In this document: piece by piece, positions 10,801-22,800 of the stretch
Position numbering within the stretch: the first letter of the stretch is position 1
Layout: the number at the start of each line of letters is the position of its first letter
Origin: Bactericera cockerelli
Taxonomy: Eukaryota; Arthropoda; Insecta; Hemiptera; Triozidae
DNA: 64,000 nucleotides
NCBI GenBank assembly: GCA_024516035.1
Contig: CM044958.1
Span: 1,109,566 to 1,173,565, forward strand
Reading direction: 5' to 3'
Position numbers and translations under genes: made by a program
The notes under the pieces: generated by a model
Seen by the model: the letters and a program-made list of their open reading frames with translations, nothing else
Databases searched by the model: none
What the model was told of the DNA's origin: nothing

Positions 10801-13800
10801 AATAACAATCTTTTGTGGAAAGTGACCACCGGGCGAGGTGAATGCTTAAAGTATTTCCCACCACCTAACCCTTAGAGTTTTATGATTATGTGGTCACAAA
10901 CCCAAATTAATGAGGAAAAATCATGCAGGTGTGATTCGAACCAACGGATTCTTAGTCCAGTCCAGAAACACTTTCCACTCTCCAAATCCATGAATCTCCG
11001 TTTCAACCGTCACACAACGCACTCCGGTTGGTTATTGCGTTCAAATCAACCAATCAGAGAGTGCGTTGTGTGTCAGTTGAAACGGAGATTCGGGAGTTTT
11101 GAGGGTGGAGAGTGTTTCTGGAACTGGCTACGATTAGCAGACTAGCGCCTTAATCACTTGGAAGAGAATGCCGAAGGCATTATCACCACCCTTGATCAGG
11201 CTTTGTTTATATTTATTTCTAAATTGTTACCATGTTCATTGTATATAAAAGATGTAAATAAAGCTTGAACCAAATATTTATAAATAAAAATAAAATTTAT
11301 CACTACAACAGCCTCACCTGTAGTCAGTACCGTGGAGGCTTGCGCCAGTTCCAGGTAGACATTGTAGTTGGGCAGAAGAATCGAGATCCCCATCTCCTCT
11401 GAATTACATCTGATCTCCGCCTCCTCACACAGCAGTCGGAAGCAGGAGAGAGACACTATGATGGCTTCTATGTCGATACTCCAGAGGTACATGTAGAACA
11501 CGATCTGAAAGCAGGAGAGAGACACTATGATTGCTTCTATGTCGATACCTGAGTTTCATGTGGGTAGTTTTGGGAGGGATTAGACTTACCTGAAATTCAT
11601 GTGGGTAGTTTTGGGAGGCATTAGACTTACCCGAGTTCATGTGGGTAGTTTTGGGAGGCATTAGACTTACCCGAATTTTATATGGGTAGTTTTGGGGGGA
11701 TTGAACTTACCTTGATTTTCATGTGGGTAGTTTTGGGAGGCATTAGACTTACCCAAGTTTCATGTGGGTAGTTTTGGGAGGGATTAGACTTACCCGAGTT
11801 TCATGTGGGTAGTTTTGGGAGGGATTAGACTTACCCAAGTTTCATGTGGGTAGTTTTTGGGAGGGATTAGACTTACCCGAGTTTCATGTGGGCAGTTTTG
11901 GGAGGCATTAGACTTACCCGAAATTTATGTGGCTAGTTTTGGGAGGCATTAGACTTACCCGAAATTCATGTGGGTAGTTTTGGGAGACATTAGACTTACC
12001 CGAGTTTCATATGGGTAGTTTTGAGAGGGAATAGACTTACCCGAGTTTCATGGGGACAGTTTTGGGGGGATTGAACTTACCTCGAGTTTTATGGGGACAG
12101 TTTTGGGAGGATTGAATTTACCTCGAGTTTTATGGGGTCAGGTTTGGGGGGATTGAACTTACCTCGAGTTTCATGTGGGCAGTTTTGGGGGGGGGATTGA
12201 ACTTACCTCGAGTTTCATGTGGGCAGGTTTGGGGGATTTATTTATTTACACTTTATTAGGTAATAGGACATATTATATACATACAATACAAATAATTACA
12301 AATGAAAATACAATATACAATAATATAATAGAAGAAAAAATAAATAAATATATACATATTTATATATGTCCTAACTAAAGGGCGGGGTTATTGCCTTGGC
12401 CAATCTCTTCCACCCAACCCGAGAACTTACCTCGAGTTTCATGTGGGCCTGCTTGCAGATGGGAGATTGAGCTTACCTCGAGTTTCATGGGGACAGTTTT
12501 GGGGGGGATTGAACTTACCTCGAGTTTCATGTGGGCAGTTTTGGGGGGCATTGAACTTACCTCGAGTTTCATGGGGACAGTTTTGGGGGGATTGAACTTA
12601 CCTCCACTTTCATGGGGCAGGTTTAGGGATTATTTATTACACTTTATTAGGTATAGGACATATTATATACATACAATACAAATAATTACAAATGAAAATA
12701 CAAATATACAATATAACAAAAAAAAATAAATAAAGAAAAAATAAATAAATATATACATAATATATGTCCTGACTAAAGGGCGGGGTTATTGCCTGAGGCA
12801 ATCTCTTCCACCCAACCCTTGAACTTACCTCGAGTTTCATGTGGGTAGTTTTGGGAGGAAATAGACTTACCCGAGTTTTATGGGACAGTTTTGGTGGGAT
12901 TGAACTTACCTCGAGTTTCATGGGGACAGTTTTGGGGGGATTGAACTTACCTCGAGTTTCATGTGGGCAGGTTTGGGGGAATTATTTATTTATTTATTTA
13001 CACTTTATTAGGTAATAGGACATATTATATACATACAATACAAATAATTACAAACGAAAATACAATATACAATATAATAGTAGAAAAAATAAAGAAAAAA
13101 TAAATAAATATATACATAATATATATGTCCTAACTAAAGGGCGGGGTTATTGCCTTAGTTTTGGGAGGCATTAGACTTACCCGAGTTTCATCTGGGCAGT
13201 TTTGGGGGGATTGAACTTACCTCGAGTTTCATGTGGGCAGTTTTGGGGGGATTGAACTCCGAGGTACCTATCTGTGTTGAATAGATTGTTTAGTTATAAT
13301 AATGCTACACAGCTCATACTGACCTCGAGTTTCATGTGGGCCTGCTTGCAGATGGGCAGGTGGCAGCCCACGTTGGCGTAGTCCTTGTGGTTGGTGAGGA
13401 ACTGGTTCTTGCAGATGAGGATCTGGCGGAGCCACTTGAGAATGTCGGTGTAGTTCTCGATCTGGTGCTGGATCAGCTTCTGGGAGATGGCGAACAGGAC
13501 CTGGGAGCTGGCGAGGAGAGAACAATGATATATTTTTTTATTTTTTAATTTTAATTGCCACTCAAAGAGCCAATGCTGGAAGCATACTGTCAGTGCTTCC
13601 AATGAAAAAAGATGACACCTTGTTTTACATATAAATAAAAATATAAATAAATGTTATAGACTTAGTAAAAAAAAAAAAAAATCACGGATGTCGCATTATT
13701 ACTTTCCTTATCTTATAATAAGGAAAGTATTGTATTCGTCGAAAATTTGACCTACCCAGTTTTTCACATTTCTGGACGAATCATGGCCTCAGGATACCAA

Positions 13801-13829
13801 AAAAGTTGTTTTCAGCAATTGGTCCGTGC

Positions 13830-13867
<38 letters not shown>

Positions 13868-16800
13868 AAACAGGATATCTCGAGAACGGTAAGAGCTAGA
13901 GACTTGAAATTTGGTACACAAATTAATTTTATACACCAAACGAACCACGAAACTTTTGGTTGAAATCGGCCGCATTCTGCGGCCACAGGGCCGCAAATAC
14001 TAGCCGCAAGCGCCGCTTCTTTAAATAGGTTAAAGATACAAATTTTTTTAGAGAACAACATTTTCTTAGATTAAAAAAATAATAGGGGTCTATTCTGATC
14101 ATTTTTTTGATATCTTGAACTTTTTGGAACTCGGCCCCAATTTACCGGTATTTGGGGGGGACCCGCTTTGACTAACTTTTTTATTATTCATCCTACATGG
14201 GGGTTGTGACATATCAAATTCAATGATTTTGAAGTGCTGATTACGAATTTGTCATTGGTTTTTAGTTATCTGTTACCGTTGAGTCACCAGTGGCGGAATT
14301 CGACTCCTTTTTGGGGGATAAGGAAAGTCGTGTGATGTTTACACCAGATTTTTTTTAATTGAAGATGAGTGTTTCACAGCCGTTTTTATTTCGTAGCCAT
14401 GAAACGGGATGGGCAGATGTCTCATCCATTTATACGTATCCATTTATGTATGAATAAAATAATAAACTAAAAGACCAATAGTAAATAAATAAATAAATAA
14501 AATAATATCTAATTATGTAATTGATCTAGGTTTGCATTGAAAAGGTAAACCATCTCATCACTGTTTGTACACTTCCCATGTACAGTGTACATGGGAAGTG
14601 ACAATATTGTTGCTAATAATAACACTCTTTAGTGGAAGGTAACCACCAGGCGAGGTTAATGCTCAAAGCATTTTCTACCACCTAACCCTCAGAGTCTTAT
14701 TATTATGTGGTCACAATCTCAAATTAATGAGGAAAAATTCATACACTGAGTGGGATTCGAACCAACGGATCCCTACGCTACCTGGATTACCAGACTAGCG
14801 CGTTAACCACTCGACTACCAGTACACCTGTTTGCGCCTGCATCATTGATCACACACGCATTGCTGCGTGCCATGGCAGTCAAAGAGTTAACCTCGCCTGG
14901 TTTGTTACCTTCCACTAAAGAGTGTTATTATTATTATAACAATCAAATTATAACAATTGTTATAAAAAATTATAACTATCAAAGTATATTATTATAAACA
15001 ATCAAACAAATTATAACAAAGGATTGGGTGGAAGAGATTGCCACAGGCAATAACCCCGCCCTTTAGGTAGGACATTTCTCTCTTTTTTTTCCTCCTTGTA
15101 TATTTGTTTAATCTTTTTGTTTTTCTTTATATTTCATTGTGTTCTACTGTATATATTTTTTGTTCTACCTAATAAAACTTAAAAAAAAAAAAATTCTGAC
15201 CAACCTGGGATCGAACTCTCGACCTGTTGATTGAACTTACTTGACGTCCCAGAACGTGTTGATGGGGGAAAATTCTGACCAACCTGCGGATCGAACTCTC
15301 GACCTGTTTTTTTTTTATTTTAATTTATATTATAGCATTTAATATACATTTTTGTATGTCTGCTAGGTACAGGTACATGATATATCAAGAGAGAGTTAAA
15401 AGATATAAAAATTACATTGATAAAATCAGGTGGTAGATAAAGGTAGCTGATATATTTTCAGGACTAGTGGATATAAAAAAAATAAAATATATAAAAAAAG
15501 TAAAATAAAAATAAAAATGGTATAGAAAAACTTGGTATTAGATTGGATAAAATAGGTACTTAGATATGATTAGATGTTATATTTGGACTGTGATTCTCCA
15601 GGCTATCCTGGAATTCATTTAGACTGTACGGAGCAAGGTTCAGTAGTTTATCTTTTAGGGTGTTTTTGAATAATTCTTCCCTCATGTGGAACTTACTTGA
15701 CGTCTCAGAACGTGTTGATGGGGGAAAATTCTGACCAACCTGCGGATCGAACTCTCGACCTGTTGATGGAACTTACTTGACGTCTCAGAACGTGTTGATG
15801 GGAGCCTCGGGGTTCCACATGCGGATCGAACTCTCGACCTGTTGATTGAACTTACTTGACATCCCAGAACGTGTTGATGGGGGAAAATTCTGACCAACCT
15901 GGGATCGAACTCTCGACCTGTTGATTTCCGACCTGTAGGTAGGACATTTCTCTTTTTTTTTCCTTCTTGTATATTTGTTTAATCTTTTTGTTTTTCTTTA
16001 TATTTTATTGTGTTCTACTGTATATATTTTTTGTTCTATCTAATAAAGCTTAAAAAAAAAAAAATTCTGACCAACCTGCGGATCGAACTCTCGACCTGCT
16101 GATTGAACTTACTTGACGTCCCAGAACGTGTTGATGGGAGCCTCGGGTTCCACATGCGGATCTTGTCGGGGTGGTGCAGGATGAGAAGCGCCTCCATGGC
16201 CTCCTGGCTGATGTCGGGGGCCGAGGGCAGATACACCAGACTCACGAGGCCGTTAATCAGTTCCAGGGTGGAGCTCTGAATCTCGTGGCCCAGCTTGCCT
16301 TGGTTCTGTGGAACACGGAGAATATAGATTTTTATTTATTTATTTACACTTTATTAGGTAATAGGACATATACAATACAAATAATTACACATGAAAATAC
16401 AATATACAATATCTTAATATATAAATGTCAAAGTCACTGACTGACCACTCACTGACTGATCATCGCTCTACAGCCCAAACCGTAAGTCCTAGGAAGCTGA
16501 AATTTGGTAGGTAGCTTTGTCTTATAGTCTAGATGTGCAATAAGACGGGAAAATTCGAAACCCCCACTACAACACCTGCAATTGGCAAAAAAGGATTTTT
16601 TGCTTTCACGGCCATGCCTCGGCCCGCAAAGCGGGCGACAGCCCGCTAGTACAATATAACAGAAGAAAAAAATAAAGAAAAAATAAATAAATATATACAT
16701 AGATGATTTTTTATTTATTTATTCAATACATGACAAGTAAATGGTTCAAATATATACGTATAACAATGACAGTTTACATAATTCTTAATATTTTTAACTG

Positions 16801-19800
16801 AACTTATGCTAGTTTCTTTTGGCTGTCGTCAACCCACACTAAGGGCCACACCTAAGAAGTATGATCCTTGTGTCGTGGGATGCAGCCTCGTTTTAGTTTC
16901 TGTGTTAATTATTATTATGATCTTGAACAGTAGTTTATGATTATTGAATCTTGATACACCTGACTAAACCAGCCCATTGATGAGTTCCAGGGTGGAGCTC
17001 TGTATTTCATGGCCCAGCTTGCCTTGGTTCTGTGGAACACCGATAGTCATGGGGTGCCGGTGTTTGACGATCCGCAAAACCATAGGTCCCTAGTCTGAGT
17101 CAACAGGAAACCTCAACCATCGAAAGTGAAACAGACTAAGCCAGCATGGGTCAGTAGTTTGTAGTGGTTACGAGCATTAGTTACTAACCCGGAGGTTGTG
17201 GGTTCGATTCCCGGCCGGAGCAAAAATTTCTGATAAAAAATTTCCGTTTCCTGAATGGCATGGATGTAAGTAAAGGTTACGGGGCAAAATTACCTTTTTT
17301 AAAAAAAAAAAAAATACTCAGAGTCTTATTATGGTCACAAACTCATATTAATGAGGAAAAATTCATGCACTGGGTGAGATTCGAACCCACAGATCACTAA
17401 GCTACCTGGATTACCACACTAGCGCGTTAACCACTTGACTACCAGTGCACGTTTTCTCAGAAAGTACTTACATTGAGCATGAGCATAGGGTCGGCCCGAA
17501 TCAGACGAACCATGAGGAGGAGAATGGTTTTGATGTTGGGCCCTTCCTGCTCCTTGAACCGAAGAGAATCTTTGGGCTTCAGCGTCAACGACTGAAAAAT
17601 AAATATTTTTTTATTAAAATTCGTGAGAATACAAAACAGAATGCGTGAACGCAACAAGAAAGAAATCTCCTTATTATTAAAAACTGTTTGGAGTTGCACA
17701 AGAGGAGCCCCAAATATCACACTTTTGGGACAGAACAGGCCAACATTCAACTACTATTGGCTAGAGACCAAAGGATGATCATATTTGGTTTTAACGTGCT
17801 GATCTGAGATGGTCAGGACAAGAGTTTACCCTCCATTCTCTGGGAATCGTACCAGCTACCTGTATCAACCTCGCCCATCCTGGGTAGGGCCGACAATGAC
17901 AGCATCACGAGTACGAAGGAAACAGTATTTTCTATTCGAAAAGTCTGCCCCAACCGGGAGTCGAACTCAGGATCTCTGGACTACGGGCAGTCGTCACAAC
18001 CGTTGTGCCACGGAGGCTCGCTGAATTTCCTTCAGTAGAAAAAGGATATTCGAAATAACTATGTAGGCACCTCAGCTGCAGCTGAATTTCGATTAATGTA
18101 TGATGAGGTCGGAGTATTAAAAAACAGTATGCTAGGAACTCGAACCACCGACCTCTAGGTTACGAGTCTATCAAGCTACTGAGGTCGATAATTGACAGAA
18201 AAAATGCGTTTCTTTAACAAAATACATCATAATAGCATTGAACGCATACCAACCTGAATTATCTTGACAGTAGTATGGGATATACAACCGGAGGTGACTT
18301 TGTTCAGCGTCTCAATGAACATAGCGCGTAGCTCTTGGGCTCTGGGGTAGACAATATCGATCTGAGGCCACCAGGGCAGTCGGGACTGAGTCACTATTCT
18401 GAAAGAGGGAAAAAAATAGATATTGGATTTATTAATTTTTTCTTCTCTCGATTTTTTTTTTTTTTTTTTTTTTTTTAACGTCGCGTCGCCTTCAACTCTT
18501 TGGTCATAATAATAACATTTTTAGTGGAAGGCAACCACCAGGCGAAGTTAATGCTCAAAGCATTTTCTACCAACTAACCCTCAGAGTTTTATTATTATGT
18601 GGTCACAAACTGAAATGAATGAATAAAAATTCATGCACTGGGTCTGAATTACCAGGCTAGAGCGTTAACCACTTGACTACTAGTGCACACTAGTAAATAT
18701 TATGCCATTTTTTGGACTAGAACTTATGAAACAGGAATAAATTTAGCCGTGTTTTTCTTTTGGATAAAAAAAATTCCAGGTTCAGTTTCCAAATATTTCC
18801 ATTTTCTTCCAAGTTTAGTTTAGCTTCCCCACTATTCGTGAAAGAAAAACGTGTTTCGGTGCTTTTAAAGATAAACAATGGAAAAATGAAAACTTAACCT
18901 ATAAAGGAAATGGAAGCAAGAATTTTATAAATCCATTTTGGTTAACCAAACTGGATTTTTTTTTTTTTTTTTACATGTCCTATTTTGTTGAATGTATGTA
19001 GTTGACCAATAAAGAATTAAATAATAATAATAATAATACCGACCTCAGTAGCTTGATCGATAAGGCGCCGGACTTGTAATCTGGAGGTCGGTGGTTCAAG
19101 TCCCGATTTCAGCATAAATTTAATAAAGCGAGTTTGAGTAGTTGTGATAACACGATTGTGATTAACACAAATATAATAACAAAAAAAAAAACTAAAGGGC
19201 GGAGATATTGCCTATGACAATCTCTTCCACCCAAATATAGGATATAAAAATATTTATATCCCCATAGGATATAAAAATATTTATATCCTATGGGGTTCGG
19301 TGGAAGAGAAAGCCACAGGCTTTAACCTCGCCCCTTGGTTCACTACATATTCTATTTTTTTTTATTTTTTATTTTAGCATGTCCTATTTTATTGAATGTA
19401 TGTAGTTGACCAATAAAGAGTTAAATAATAATAATAGTGTCTGTTCGGATCTATCCGTACCCCCGAAAGTGTTTTCCTATGGAAAAATTCATTGGACCAC
19501 CAAGGGGGATAGCCACGGGAGAGAAAAAGATGGACTACACAAAGTCCATCATAAAATAACCTCCCCACATTATGAACCAAACAACTTCAGGAGACTTGAT
19601 CTTCGGATCCGCTCCTGAAGTTACAACACCAGGAGACTTGATCATATGATCCGCTCCTGGTGTAATACCCTTTGAAAGGTAATAATTACTTTCCAAAAGA
19701 GAGAAAGTGGAAATAATAATACTCACTTGTACAAGGAGCTGATGAGGACGAAATGGTAGATGAGAGGCGAGTTGGGGTTGAGACACACTTTGAGAGCCTC

Positions 19801-22800
19801 GTTGTTGTGAGGCTTGATGCGGAACCCGGAGACAAAGCACTCTATCATGAGGTCCATGTCTTGGTTGAGGAAGTTGGCGCCGCGGCTGAAGGGCTTGTGA
19901 GGGGTGAACAGTTGAGCCTGAGGGGACAGAGAGTCAGGGTTAAGGCTTGTGAGGGGTGAACAGTTGAGCCTGAGGGGAAAGGGAACAGTTGAGCCTGAGG
20001 GGAAAGGGAACAGTTGAGCCTGAGGGGAAAGGGAACAGTTGAGCCTGAGGGGAAAGGGAACAGTTGAGCCTGAGGGGAAAGGGAATTAATTTTATTTGTT
20101 TTTTTTTTTTGTTTTGTTCTTCTTTTTTTTTGTATCCGGGATTAAATGGCAGAGAATGCCTAAGGCATTAACTTCGCCCCGGATTACAAAACAATTGTAA
20201 TAAAAATTAATATTTCTTTTTGTACATATTTCTAAGTTTTTTTTTAAAATTTATTGTTATATTTTCTGTTGTTGATGATGATTGTTTTGTAAAAAAAAAT
20301 AAAGTGTAAAAAAAAGGGAATCAGGGTTAGGTGGTCATTCAATTTAATTTGATTCAAAATCATATACGAAGTCGTTCTGTTTCAAGGTCGTTCCGGTTCA
20401 AGGTTGTTTTATTTCAAGGTCGTTCAAGTTTTTTCAAGTTCAAGGTTGTTCAATTTCATCTGAGTGAAGCTCAATTGAGTTCAAGGTAGTTCTATGTAGT
20501 TTAAGTTCGATCAAGGTCAACTGAGTTCAAAGTCATTCAAATTCAAGGTCATTTGAGTTCAAGGTCGTTCTAGTTTGTTGATATATGTAGGTGGACGCCT
20601 TGCTAGCTTCACACAGATCTTGTGTCTCAGACTCGTAATAGTTATAATACTTCTGGATGCAATATTATAGTTCCCAGATTTTCTAACTTGGTTCAACGAG
20701 GGGTTGTTTTTAGTGGGTTCGCCAAATCCCATTCTCCCGATCTCATAGTTGGTAAGGCCTTTCTCGATAGCTGGGACTTGGGGGTGTAGATACATATCAC
20801 TATGTGTTTATACTCCGTGGTTCTTGTTCTTGGGTTCGGTTTTGTTCGCTATTTGCGTATCGGGTTCACTGTTTCCTTGGAAATTTTTTCCCCTCGTAAA
20901 AAAAAAGTTATAATACTGCTGGAATATCAAACTTTTACCCACCTTAAGCTCATCGATGACACTCTGGACCAATGAGAACACGACATTACTCGAGTCCAGA
21001 TTGTTGATATAGGTGGACTCCTTGCATAGCTTCACACAGGTCTTGTGTCTCAGACTCGTAGTAGTTTTTAATAATTTTTGTATTTATTTAAATATAAAAC
21101 AGCTTTTCGAAACGCAAGCCATCAGGAATAGTGCCCATAATGTTCACAGCATTTCCTCGTTGAATGGCGATTGATTTTTTTTTTTTGATTAAGAAGCTTT
21201 TCGAACGTTGATCGCCATTCAAACTCGTAGTAGTTAAAATAATGCTGGAATATCAAACTTTTACCCACCTTAAGCTCATTGATGACACTCTGGACCAACG
21301 AGAACACGACATTACTAGAGTCCAGATTGTTGATATAGGTGGAGGCCTTGCTAGCTTCACACAGATCTTGTGTCTCAGACTCGTAATAGTTATAATACTT
21401 CTGGATGCAATATTATAGTTCCCAGATTTTCTAACTTGGTTCAACGAGGGGTTGTTTTTAGTGGGTTCGCCAAATCCCATTCTCCCTATCTCATAGTTGG
21501 CAAGACCTTTCTCGATAGCTGGGACTTGGGGGTGTGGATACATATCACCATGTGTTTATACTCCGTGGTTCTTGTTCTTGGGTTCGGTTTTGTTCGCTAT
21601 TTGCGTATCGGGTTCACTGTTTCCTTGGAAATTTTTTCCCCTCGTAAAAAAAAAGTTATAATACTGCTGGAATATCAAACTTTTACCCACCTTCAGCTCA
21701 TTGATGACACTCTGGACCAGCGAGAACACGACATTGCTCGAGTCCAGATTGTTGATATAGGTGGAGGCCTTGCACAGCTTGACGCAGGTGATGACTGCGG
21801 CCTGTGTCTGCGGCTTGTCGGAGGAGTTGTGCGGCCCGATGAACTTTTTGACCGCGTCTATGTAGGAGCGCTTCTTATCGTGGCGGGGGGAGCAGGGGGC
21901 GCCCGCCCCCGCGTTCACTATCTCCTCCAGCACCTTCTGTGGAGGCGAGAGAGATAAGAGGTGTTCATAAGTCAAACCTGGATATGAGAGAAACCTGGAT
22001 ATGAGAGAAACCTGGGTATGAGAGAAACCTGGATATGAGAGAAACCTGGATATGAGAGAAACCTGGATATAAGAGAACTGGATACAAGGGAACTAGATAT
22101 AAGAGAACTTGATATGAGAGAAACCTGGATAAAAGATAACTGGATATAAGAGAAACCTGGATATGAGAGAACTGGATATAAGAGATTTGGATATGAGAGA
22201 AACCTGGATAAAAGATAACTGGATATGAGAGAAATCTAGATATAAAAGAACTGGATATAAGAGAACTAGATATGAGAGAAACCTGGATAAAAGATAACTG
22301 GATATGAGAGAAACCTAGATATAAAAGAACTGGATATAAGAGCAACCTGGTTATGAGAGAACTCGATATGAGAGTAACCTGGATATAAGAGATCTCGATA
22401 TTTTAGGTACCTATGTCTTATGTAATATATGTATCTACTCAGAGATAGGCACTGATCTGATAATGAAGTGTTTGACAGTCTTTGTTCCAACCTCATGAAA
22501 GCTGGTCTTCTCATTACGTAACATTAGTTATGATCCGCTATGTAGGAGCGCTTCTTGTCGTGTCGGGGGGAGCAGGGGGCGCCCGCCCCCGCGTTCACTA
22601 TCTCCTCCAGCACCTTCTGTGGAGGCGAGGGAGGTATTTATCTCTAACCAGTATTCACCGTGGCAGAGTGAGTTAGCGCGCTAGGCATTGCACACATGGT
22701 GACCTGGGTTCGATTCCCAGCGGGGGAGGATTTTTTCTGCTCTGTACTTGGATGTTCGGGGTCCACTCATACCTCGTGAGGAAAAATGAGTAGTTACTTG

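Larger units (their letters stand above)
11545..13260 (-). repeat. About 27 copies of Nf1 exon-13 tail plus 5' splice site
   Basis: Units of about 41 bp read on minus as CCCACATGAAACTCGAG/GTAAGTTCAATC with a C-rich spacer. The first part is the coding end of exon 13 (AHMKLE). The units near exon 13 carry the GTAAGTTCAA donor; units further away drift to GGGTAAGTCTAAT. One unit at about 12425-12460 keeps a longer piece of exon (through CATCTGCAAGCAGG). Three repeat-H insertions at the same unit position show later higher-order duplication. Confidence 0.93.

Noticed and set aside
22571..22676. Plus-strand frame reading LLVVSGGAGGARPRVHYLLQ
   Set aside because: Antisense of the GC-rich exon-8 head and its copy.
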